Part shown: positions 55,074 through 64,000 of the stretch, piece after piece
How the letters are laid out: every line of letters starts with the position of its first letter
Numbering within the stretch: position 1 is the first letter of the stretch
NCBI RefSeq assembly: GCF_963678635.1
Contig: NC_087065.1
Coordinates: 75,527,345 to 75,591,344 of the forward strand
DNA length: 64,000 nucleotides
DNA from: Symsagittifera roscoffensis
Lineage: Eukaryota; Xenacoelomorpha; Acoela; Convolutidae
Direction of reading: 5' to 3'
Notes under the pieces: generated by a model
Told to the model about the DNA's origin: nothing
Database searches by the model: none
The model's input: the letters and a program-made list of their open reading frames with translations, nothing else
Made by a program: the position numbers and the translations under genes

Positions 55074-58000
55074 GTAATGAAAATGTATTTTTTTGCACCA
55101 AGTTAATATCCTCGCCAAGAAACGGTTTAAGAGCGGGTTGTTTCTGAATATTCAGCCAATCATAAATGAGTATTTTACTCTTAATACAAATTCAAACTAA
55201 GCGTGGGGCGGAAAATGTTTATTTAATTATTTCTTTCTTCTAAAAATCAAAATTATTCACTATTTTGAGAAGTTGATACTTCAAGATCGGGATCATAAGC
55301 TTATCTAATTAAAGAGCATTGAATCAAATGAGAAAGAAAAGAATACGCATAATTGACATTGATTAGTATACTTCTATCATGATTAGTATAGTATAGTTTT
55401 TTCGGAGTGCAGCCAGTATTTAGACAGCCGCGTATTCATACTCGTCAGTATTTAGACAAATACTGTATGAACCAATCAAAATCGAGAAAAGACATAAATA
55501 ATCTGAAATAAATAATAATTATTTATTAATTTCTTCTTTGTCTCGATTCTGATTGGTTGAAACAGTATTTGTCTAAATACTGACCAGTCTGAATACGCGG
55601 TTGTCTAAATACTGACATGTAACCAGTTTTTTCCAAGTTACTTTCGTGTTTTGTTGCAGAAACTGGTAGTAGCGAAGTACACAGTTCCGCATCAGAAATG
55701 GATTGTGATGATTATGGTGCAACAACAATTGAGATGAGAGACGACACAGAAGAGGACTATGATGGTGGTGACCAGGAAGAGAAAGAGAAAAACTACAGGT
55801 CAGAAAAATACATGTCAGGCAATTATGCCAGAATTACATGAGCATAATTGCTACGCAGCATGCGCATTGTGTGATACGATTTCTAAAAGAAATTATCTTT
55901 TGGTACTTACTTTAACAACTATTATTTCAACGACAAAAAACGGAAGGAGTTATTGAGATGTGATCGTTGGTTCGAATCCCAGTAAGCTTGTTTATTTTTG
56001 GAAACTGATCTTGTTAACTATTTTCTCTCCTATTGCAATTTGGAGGCCAATTCGTTTCAAGGTTTGGATGAAAATTAAATATAGCCTGTGTTTTTATTAA
56101 AGGCCAATTCGTTACTAGGTACCATAAGGGAGGAAATAGTTAACAAGATCCTTGGAAACCATTTTACTTTAAATGTCCTGTTTTAGCTTGCGTGCAAAAA
56201 AATGCGAATCGTTGATTAATTGAGTCAAATATCGAAGCTCGAATAAGAGTGAGCTGAAAACAAATGGTTAAAATGAAGGAGTGGGTTTGAAATGATTCAG
56301 TGTTCATGCTTTCCTAGACTTTTTATTTTTGTCATTGTTAGCAACTTTGTCTTCATTTAAACCACGTAGTTTTCATTTTTTTTGTTTGTTTTCAATTGCG
56401 TTTATTGCCCTTGCGATAAGCAAGCGTATTTCAATCGTTTACTAGACTTTTTCCCGTAAATAGTTTTGTTCACAGGGCTCATCTGGACTCTTGTTGGAAC
56501 TTAGTTCCATAATGATTTCAATTTTCTTTTGTATCCTGCGCACTTAGCTTGGAGGTCATGATAACGCATGGCACGTCAAAGTTCTTGGGTTCGAGTCTGA
56601 TAAAGATCTGTTTTTTTTCCAAACGAAAAATTTCTATTTCAAACAAAATTGTTGGCCTAATATTTGTCTGCCGGCTTTGTTGCCAAATAAAAGAATCGTT
56701 TCTTTTTAATCTCGAATCCAAACTTGATTTTTTATTGATTGTAATTTTATTGCTAGGTATTGAACTTGCTTGGAACAGCGAAGGGCAGGGTTTTGAGTCA
56801 GGCCAGCTGTTTTTGTTATCACAATGAAATTGAAAATAAATCTGGCTCATTCCTGTTCTTGTCTGCTTTAGGCAATCTATAATGAAATTGAAATTAGGTA
56901 TGGTTTATTCCTGTAATCCTTTTTGATTTTTTATCGTGTTTTTTTATTTTTGTTTTTGCTTTTCAGTTTCGTATTCACAATAAAGTAATTTAAGTATTGT
57001 TATGATTACTCTTGCGATAAGCAAGTATTGCAATCGGGTACTTGACTTTTTCCCTTAAATAATTTTAGGCACAGATTTCGGACCTAAAATTGTTACACGT
57101 GTTTTACTGGAGAGGTAAATGTAGTGGGTTCATGTTAGGCATGGGACTGGTGTGCCTTTTATGAGTTTCTTTAATAGTATTTTGTGCCGAAATTTTTTGG
57201 TTTATTTTCGGCACTTGAGAGTCGGTTTTAGATCCGTCGGATTATTTTCCGAATGATTGTTTTCAATTACTTCTTGTTTTTGTAAGAATGGTTGAAGTGT
57301 TACCATATGTCTTGGAATAATCTAAATTAATTTACCAGACCCTTTTTTAATATAAGTAAGAAATATAAACTCTAAAATTAAAGAAAACCAAACAAGCCTG
57401 ATTTGCCAGCAAATCAGAAATTATTATATTGAAAATTTTTGACATTTTAAATCAAAATTGCTAGACGAGTTCTTCGTTTTGCTATGTCAAGTTGAGTTGC
57501 TGTCTAAGTTTTCTAATGCATTTATTGAGTTTCTCCGATTTTGAGTAGTTTCAACAAAATTAAAAACAAGTGAAATTTTTTTCTGTTTTCTTGATCGCTA
57601 ATGAAAATTTTTTCATGATTTTTTTTAACGTCTAGCTAATTTTGATCGGTTTTCAGGCGTTGATCTGTTTTCAAGTGTTGTTCATTGTAGTTTATGAAAT
57701 CATATTTTTCAGCTGAACTTGTGTCCTCTCAAAGATTTTCGGCTTTGTTTCCTCTTCGTGAGTTTTGTTCCGTTGCTAAATTAATACTAAATTTCTGACA
57801 TGTTAGCCTAGAATGAAATGCTATCGAGACATACGAAACGTTGGTTTTTGGTAGAAATATTTTTTTTCAACGTTTTCCATTTTTTCGATTTATGTTTTTT
57901 ATGTGCGTGTTCAATCGCAAGTGGTGCGAAGCTCAGCTTCGCCTCTGTGTATAAATGATTTCATCTTATGATTTTATCTGACTACAAAACTTGAAATTGC

Positions 58001-60978
58001 TCAGCAAATTCCCTTTTCGGTAAATGATTTCTTCGCCTGTGCTTTTGGCAATTTTTTTTATTGGAAAGTGTGTTGGAGAATAGATGGAAACATATGCGCA
58101 GGGGCGGATCTAGGGTTTTCTCGAGGGGGGGGGGCGGATTTTCAAAAAATTTTCGAAAATTTTGTCGACCTTTTATTTTTTTAGGTCGACCGAATTCATT
58201 TTCTCGAGCTCTCCCTAAGCACAGTTTAGTCCCTGTATTGGCCAAATTTTCAGCGCCGCAGGCAAAATTTTGAAAAAAGTCCCAAAAAGGCGTTTTTAGG
58301 CACTTTTTGGAAAACTTTGACCAAAAAATTGCGTTTTTTCAGCGCGTGCTCCCCCCTCAAAGTTAGAATATGTTGGCAAAAAATGGATTTCTTAAAAAGT
58401 ACCAAAGGGGGACCCTTTGGGTCGGCAGGAGGTCGAATCCCTGAGGAAAGCGGCGTTCAAACCCCACCCCCCCTATTTTTAAAATCATCCCTTAATAATA
58501 GCCTCGTTTTGAATTGATTTTACAAAGCATTCTTCAATAGCAATTAGAGTTTCATTCCGTTCTTTGAGTAAAATTTCCTGTCAACGTGAACAGGTTAACA
58601 AATTCTTGCATGCAAAACGCGGCGTGAACAATTTTTGCACAGTTTTATTTAGTAATTTTACGAGGGGGTTAGAAACTGGAAAAACTTTTCAATTAGTCTC
58701 TGCTACTTTCCAGCAAGTGGCGGCTATATTTAGACAACAACTATACGGTGTTTCCATTGATATTATGAAACAAAAAGTGTTTTTAATGTGTCAATTAATC
58801 CACACCGCATTTTTAATGAAAATTTAACACCGTCAGCAAAATATAAACCATTGCAGGTCTAAGGGAACCATTTAAAAAGAGCAATCGGCTTCTTGGGGTA
58901 TAACGACCAATAATTCAATAAGGATTATTAAAGAATCTTCAAAGATTTTATTTTCCGTTTGCAGGTTATTTTTGCAGGTTTCCATTTCAGTATGATTTTT
59001 TGGCGGAAGTGTCGCAATTGGAGAGATTTTTGAGATTTACCTGATATAATAAATTCGTGCAAGTTTTAAGGATGTTGTTTCCAAAGATTCTTTGTTCCAA
59101 AGTTTTTTTAATTTTAGCAATTTTTTTCGGCGTTGATGTGCTCATAAATAGTGTGTAAGGAATGCGTTTATTTCATTGGTTCTTTGCTCTCAGAAAAAGT
59201 ATTTTTTAAATTTTTTCCCCGAATTTATTTAGTTCATTATGGTTTCATAAGTTGTAATAAATATTTCTCTTCATGCATAGCAATTGATGCGAAGCTCTGC
59301 CTAAAAGTTATATTTATGTTACAGTCACAGTACAAGGAATTGCAATTTTTTATCTTCAAACGAGCAGGTGAACAAATGTTTTCTCTTCACGGTTTTGAAC
59401 AATAAGAACACCTCACTGACCAGTTATAATTGATTGGGCAATTAAGCCTCAAAAACAAAACTTTTGATCGAGCCAGACCTTTTAAATAGTTCCATTGACC
59501 ATTTTTCAAAAATTCAACCCTGTGTCTCCTGTTTTGTCAAATTGTATTTCAATCCTGCTAGTAGGAGAGATAATGTTAAAAAGTTAGGAAAAGACTAGTT
59601 CATATACTCAAGTAAGTTGCAGTTTTTTTTGACATGGATATTAATTTATACTCACTATAGAATTATGTTTATAACATGCAAAATGTCTATTTGTATGTTA
59701 ACCACCTATTCTGATGTAGCCCTAAGGTCTGCGTGGAGTGCGGTCTGTATTTAGACAACCGCGTATTCATACTCGTCAGTATTTAGACAAATACTGTATG
59801 AACCAATCAGAATCGAGATAAGACATAAATAATCCAAAATAAATCATAATTGTTTATTAATTTCTTGCTTGTCTCGATTCTGATTGGTTAAAGCAGTATT
59901 TGTCTAAATACTGACGTGTCTGAATACGCGGTTGTCTAAATACTGCTATGTAACCGGTCTGTGTCTTTTCAGGTGGGACGGAGTTGCGAGTGTGGAGATT
60001 GCTGAGAGCATAGTGCGGGATAATCTGGAACCCCTTCTCAACGACTTTCTCAACAATAACAGCGAGAATCTCAACCGGCCAAGTCATAACGGCACTTCGT
60101 TCAACATCAGTGACCAAGCCTGGAACAAAGACATTCAAGATACAGATCCAAGAGACTCAACACGATTCGGATCCCCGAGAGAATCAGAGTTACGTCCCGG
60201 AGACGGAGCAAAGGTTCAAATGCAGTTACAGTTAAAAAGATCAGATGGCACCAGTAATGGTCATATGGAGACCTTTGGTGCAGTAAATGGCACGGAAGAC
60301 CACAGGATTCAAAGGGAATCGGAGTCTTCAGATTCAAGTGGAGGACGAGGCGGTGGAGGTCTAAGAGTGTGGCAGTTGTTGGCTAAGATCCAGCACTGGG
60401 CTGAAAATTGCCCTTTTTCGCCAGTCAGACTAGCGCTTTCTATTTTCCTCCAATCTTTCCAGCAGGTATGTGCAAATTTGAGTATCATCAGACCCCATTA
60501 TTTTTTATCTTGATTCATGGTAGTTTTATTTTGAACATTTTCAATTAAAAAAGATAAAGCAAAATATCAAGAGCAGATTTATTCATGTATTTGGTAATGA
60601 CTCATTACCTAGCTTGATTTGTTGTTTGGGCTTGATTGTGTGTGTTCGTGTCGATTTGTTGGAGTTGTTATTTTAGAGTGGAAAGCTGCCTTTGGACTTC
60701 TCGCCTCTGTTGGTTGATCATCTTAAGACCAAATACATTCCAGCGTCTGACGTAAGCGCTCAGTTTGTTTCATTACGTTTCGAAAGTCTAAGTCTCCTAA
60801 TCGATTACTAGAAATGTTTTTGTTTATAACTTGGTACTTCTGCTAGTTTTGACGACTTCTCAGCAGCTAGTCTTCAACTGATGACATGTTTTTTTTCTTG
60901 TAGCTTGCCAGTTCTGTAACAAATTTTAACCGCGTTAGTGTTCCGACCGCGTTAGTGACGGAAAGAACTTCAGATTAG
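54741..60978 (+). CDS. Unrecognised multi-exon gene (five exons seen)
   Basis: Exons 54741-55073, 55660-55798, 59973-60465, 60677-60751 and probably 60904-60978 join with matching phases (1, 2, 0, 0). Exon 1 has an Asn run, then ILLECEKRLDCLVVQIEHVL, a leucine-rich helical stretch. Exon 2 is acidic (MRDDTEEDYDGGDQEEKEK). Exon 3 has SVEIAESIVRDNLEPLLNDF, a disordered Ser/Arg/Gly region, then VWQLLAKIQHWAENCPFSP and RLALSIFLQSFQQ. Exon 4 reads SGKLPLDFSPLLVDHLKTKY followed by IPASD. The helical leucine-rich blocks and clean splice phases indicate a real conserved protein, perhaps a large helical-repeat or scaffold protein, but I cannot name the family. The 5' end is missing. The last exon is the least certain, and the gene may continue past it. 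Confidence 0.72.
55074..55659 (+). other. Intron with a 201-bp inverted-repeat element
   Basis: Contains the MITE-like element at 55414-55614 and otherwise AT-rich sequence. Confidence 0.65.
55414..55614. mobile_element. 201-bp inverted-repeat (MITE-like) element, copy 1
   Basis: Starts CAGTATTTAGACAGCCGCG and ends CGCGGTTGTCTAAATACTG, with a second inner inverted pair (CAGTATTTAGACAAATACTG-like). The total termini are about 50-60 bp of inverted repeat around an AT-rich core. A second copy of the same length lies at 59745-59945, and short flanking matches (GGAGTGC on the left, ATGTAACC on the right) extend the shared sequence. Confidence 0.85.
55660..55798 (+). CDS. Exon 2 of the unrecognised gene
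   Basis: Acceptor TTTGTTGCAG, donor GTCAGA. 139 nt, acidic product, phase-consistent on both sides. Confidence 0.7.
56007..56150. repeat. Inverted repeat with 24-bp arms
   Basis: GATCTTGTTAACTATTTTCTC at 56007 pairs with GGAAATAGTTAACAAGATC ending at 56150. Two GGCCAATTCGTT copies lie inside. It begins about 30 bp after a B-box-like sequence, so it may be part of one composite SINE/MITE-like repeat. Confidence 0.7.
58265..58465 (+). repeat. Dispersed repeat, copy 2
   Basis: Partner of 1915-2160; shares GGCGTTTTTAGGCAC and GGGGGACCCTTTGGGTCGGC. Confidence 0.6.
59745..59945. mobile_element. 201-bp inverted-repeat (MITE-like) element, copy 2
   Basis: Same length and structure as 55414-55614, with few differences. 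It ends 28 bp before exon 3 of the gene. Confidence 0.85.
59973..60465 (+). CDS. Exon 3 of the unrecognised gene
   Basis: Acceptor GTCTTTTCAG, donor GTATGT. 493 nt complete the split Arg codon from exon 2 and end in phase 0. Confidence 0.8.
60466..60676 (+). other. Short intron
   Basis: 211 bp, GTATGT to TTATTTTAG; nothing else seen. Confidence 0.7.
60677..60751 (+). CDS. Exon 4 of the unrecognised gene
   Basis: 75 nt, 25 codons, phase 0 at both ends, donor GTAAGC. Clearly protein-like (SGKLPLDFSPLLVDHLK). Confidence 0.8.
60904..60978 (+). CDS. Possible last exon of the unrecognised gene
   Basis: A strong acceptor (TTTTTTTCTTGTAG, AG at 60902-60903) is followed by a phase-0 frame of 24 codons to TAG 60976-60978. 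The peptide (LASSVTNFNRVSVPTALVTE) is plausible but has no supporting motif. The gene may instead continue beyond the window. Confidence 0.4.
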   Translation, partial: LASSVTNFNRVSVPTALVTERTSD

Positions 60979-61734
60979 CAAAGGATTTTTCCCGTCCGGT
61001 TGTGAATACCTCAAAGAAGGCTAGCATGTTTCATAATAAAGCTTTTTCTGTCTTGATTTGGATTTGTGAAAAAATACCAAAATGTGTGTCAGTTTTGAAA
61101 GAAACTGGTCTGAAGTTTTCATTTTTCAGACTAAAGGACACGAAGATTACACATGACACAGAGCTGTCAGTTCCATTTATTGCAATTTCTAAATTAATTT
61201 AGCTGCTATTTCCTCTAATTGTTGCATTGCCATTACCTTTACTGAAAAAAAATAAATAAAACAAAACATGGCGAAAAAATGAAAAAAAAAATCTAATTTT
61301 ATTTCATTGAACAAAGCAACTTGTCTCACAGAGCTGCAGAATCACTTTTAATATTTATCATTCAACAGACATGTTTTGAGCATGTATGCAGTTTGAATAA
61401 TTCTGTCTATTGGATTTTTTTTGCTTGTAAATTTAACAATTCAGATTTATTACACCGAAGACTTTAGTCAAGGTGTTATGGTATCGTGTAACGGGTTTTT
61501 TTTTTAATGTTGTCTGTTGTCAAGTGTCGACAAATAACGTCCACAGTTATCAATTATCATGTGGGCTGGACTATATCGCGCTATGTCACGTGATTGCGTA
61601 TGTTTGTTTCTTTATTTGTTCATCTTTATTTATTTAATTATCTGTTCTTCTATTTATTTAATTATGTTTAGTTTGCTTATATTTATTCATAATTTATGTA
61701 TGTACATATTTATTTTTGTTTATTTTTATCACGT
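60979..61734. other. AT-rich stretch
   Basis: No gene. Two GTCACGTG-like or CACGTGATT sequences occur near 61585; significance unknown. Confidence 0.4.
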
Positions 61735-62594
61735 GTTTTGTTTATTTTTTTAATTATTCTTTCTTTCATTTAGTTTTGCTTTTATTATTTCTGCGTGTGT
61801 ATTTATTTAATTTATTTATTTTCATTTATTTATATTATGGGTCTGTTTGTTTGGTTATTTGTTCATATATATTTTTTCATGTCTATTTAATTATTTGTAC
61901 ATTTCACTTTTGCTTTTATTTATTTATTTATTTATTTATTTATGTATTTATTTATGTATTTATTTATTTATTTATGTATTGATTTATTTTTTTATTGCTT
62001 ATTTATTTATCAGGTGTGTTTTGTTTATTTGTTGATATTTATTTCTATATTTATTTAATTATTCTTTCTTTCATTTAGTTTTGCTTTTATTATTTATGTA
62101 TGTGTATTTATTTCATTTATTTATTTTCATTTATTCATATTATGGGTCTGTTTGTTTGGTTATTTGTTCATATATTTTTTTTCATGTCTATTTAATTATT
62201 TCTACATTTCACTTTTGCTTTTATTTATTTATATATTTATTTATTTATGTATTCATTTATGTATTTATTTATTTATTTATGTATTGATTTATTTTTTTAT
62301 TGCTTATTTATTTATCAGGTGTGTTTTGTTTATTTGTTGATATTTATTTCTATATTTATTTAATTATTCTTTCTTTCATTTAGTTTTGCTTTTATTATTT
62401 ATGTATGTGTATTTATTTAATTCATTTACTTTCATTTATTTATATTATGGGTCTGTTTGTTTGGTTATTTGTTCATGAGATATATATTTTTTCATGTTAA
62501 TTTAATTATTTGTACATTTCAGTTTTGCGTTTATTTATTTATTTATTTATGTATGTATTTATTTATTTATGTATTGATTTATTTTTTTTATATA
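61735..62594 (+). repeat. 305-bp tandem repeat, about 2.8 copies, TTTA-rich
   Basis: The landmark ATTATGGGTCTGTTTGTTTGG recurs at 61835, 62140 and 62445, a period of 305 bp. Each unit ends in a (TTTA)n microsatellite with TTTATG variants. The open frames here are products of the low-complexity sequence. Confidence 0.92.
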
Positions 62595-62850
62595 TACGAT
62601 TTTTAGCTCACGAACTGTTATTTCAGGCCCTTTGTCAATATAGTAAAATTTTGGTGTATACATGTGTTAGTACGATTTTTAGTTCTAGAAGTGTTATTTT
62701 ATGATCTTCGTTGATATATCAAAAATTTAACCCATACATGTGTTAGTACGATTTTTAGTTCTAGAACTGTTATTTCAGGCTCTTTCTCGATATAGCAAAA
62801 TTTTGGTGTATACATGTATTAGTACGATTTTTTGTTCTAGAACTGTTATT
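62595..62850 (+). repeat. 76-bp tandem repeat, about 3.3 copies
   Basis: TACGATTTTTAG recurs at 62595, 62671, 62747 and 62823 (the last as TACGATTTTTTG), each followed by TTCTAGAA-TGTTATTT and ending ATACATGTGTTAG. It abuts the 305-bp repeat. Confidence 0.92.
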
Positions 62851-64000
62851 CTTCAATTATTAGTTGTTCAAGTTGTTTGGTTTTTGCTTCAGTTTCTATG
62901 CCTTCGGTGTATTGCGCGTAGCGCCTATGTTATAAATTCATTTTTTTGTTATTTTTTTAAAATTTATTTTGCTCAAAAGGTTTCTGATTAAGATTCAATG
63001 AACGTAGCTCAGACTCTTATATAGGTCGTGATGATTTCTTTTGAAATTCACGCTCAAATAAAGTTTTTCTTGGTTTGATTTTTTGGTTTCTTATTAGTTC
63101 TGCTAATTTCCTTTGTCAAACGGAAGCCAAACTCCTCTGTCAAACTGCAAAAGAGTAAATTTCACGAAAAACATGATCGACTTCTAGTTTCGAAAGTTGA
63201 ATTTAATTTTCAGATTTCCCAGCTATTTTAAAATTTACTTATTGATCCAGTTTTCTCAGATTGGATTAAGTTTATCAAGAGGTGTTCTAGAAATTCAAAA
63301 TCCTTTAAGTGCATCTATTTTTTCTTCGAAATTTGAAAGTTGATACTTTTTCAAAAAAAAACAAGTCAGTATTTTTTTCTGTTTACATGGGTTCCTTGAC
63401 TCGTTTTCAACTCTCTGTTGGCTATGTTTTCTTTTTTAGTTCATTTCATTTCTTAATGACAATTTCAAGACAATTCGTGACAAACATGAAATTTTCGGGC
63501 CTTGTTTTTTAGTGAATGTAATTTTTTCAGCGCGCGGTTTTCGTCTCATTTTTTTTCGACTGGTTTGACATGCTATGTTTGTGTTGTTTCGCAAAAGTTG
63601 CGAAGCTCCGCTTCACCTTTGCGATTGAATTTTGAGGCGAGTTGTCGATTCATTCTATGGTTTTTACCATGATCAGTAATTTCGAAAAACACCTTAAGTG
63701 ACGGTACTTACTATTTTTGAATGTTTTATGCATTTTTGTAGGGCTTAACTTTTGCTGAAAGAAAGCATCCTGTCATCTGAGAGTTTTAAATCTCATTTAT
63801 TGTATCAATTAAATATCAAAGTGTCAAAGGCGGTATGTGGATTGCTAAATAGAATGCGGTAATCAAAGGGGTTTATTTTGCATTATATTTCACATTTATG
63901 AATTGGTTTGCGTTTTTCCTATTTTGCTTTGCTCAAACTTTTGATTTTTTTTTGTTTTGTTGCATCAAACTATTTATAATTGTAACGCATTTACTCTATA
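62851..64000. other. AT-rich stretch to the window end
   Basis: No supported gene. Contains a GCGAAGCTCCGCTTC hairpin at 63600-63614 within a segment resembling 57912-57945 (CGCAA-GT-GCGAAGCT-CGCTTC-CCT). Confidence 0.4.

Larger units (their letters stand above)
55799..59972 (+). other. 4.2-kb intron rich in small repeats
   Basis: Holds a B-box-like GGTTCGAATCC at 55969-55979 and another (GGGTTCGAGTC) at 56587-56597. It also holds an inverted repeat at 56007-56150, two CTTGCGATAAGCAAG hairpins (56411-56425 and, with one base changed, 57011), GCGAAGCTCAGCTTCGC (57926-57942), the dispersed repeat at 58265-58465, and MITE copy 2. A G run lies at about 58124-58133. No coding exon was recognised inside. 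Confidence 0.6.

Noticed and set aside
59857-60337. ORFs on the - strand at 59857-60138 and 60107-60337
   Set aside because: Antisense shadows of exon 3 of the + strand gene.
61559-62704. Hydrophobic ORFs rich in Phe, Leu, Ile and Tyr that look like membrane proteins
   Set aside because: They are translations of the TTTA-rich tandem repeat and exist in several frames.

Overview
The window is genomic DNA from an invertebrate animal. Coding stretches are split by GT-AG introns, and one gene is a metazoan-specific PEA3-type ETS factor. The background is AT-rich and most of the window is introns, intergenic DNA and mobile-element relics. A gene pair with one base between stop and start, and a splice-acceptor-like tract inside the upstream coding end, suggests a lineage with operons and spliced-leader trans-splicing. 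A tunicate is one possibility, but the sequence does not prove it. No bacterial gene, CRISPR array or rRNA gene was seen.

Layout. 0-9 kb: the 3' half of an ETV1/4/5 (PEA3) gene on the + strand (exons 4476-5039, 6086-6435, 6832-7386), then a convergent two-exon EF-hand gene on the - strand (7831-8538) and a possible - strand exon with one membrane segment (8863-9082). 13.6-18.9 kb: a relic LTR-type element with a long LTR-like block, an ORF holding two retropepsin-like domains that lack the catalytic triad, and long flanking direct repeats. 20.15-21.76 kb: a compact, apparently young Ty1/copia element with matching LTRs, a half-tRNA-iMet primer site and a 5-bp target duplication, but internally deleted. 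25.3-28.3 kb: a decayed Ty3/gypsy element on the - strand. 28.8-31.1 kb: the densest gene cluster, with a terminal exon, TMEM167B (kish-B), a TSSC4-like gene one base downstream, and a - strand two-exon gene.

34.0-36.1 kb: a near-perfect long hairpin (about 226-bp arms, 7-nt loop) followed by a single-exon charged protein gene (35105-36055). 36.08-52.0 kb: a nested tandem array built from about 4.97-kb units that begin just after that gene's stop codon and carry the LTR-like block of the 13.8-kb element in opposite orientation. Several array junctions lie at or within a few bases of poly-G tracts. 54.7-61.0 kb: a + strand multi-exon gene I do not recognise, with phase-consistent splice sites; its introns hold two copies of a 201-bp inverted-repeat element and other small repeats. 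Several tRNA-like Pol III sequences lie at 53.5-56.6 kb. 61.7-62.85 kb: 305-bp and 76-bp tandem repeats.

There is no common pathway linking the genes. The main relationships are the TMEM167B/TSSC4 pair, which may be co-transcribed, and the shared LTR-like repeat linking the 13.8-kb element to the array.
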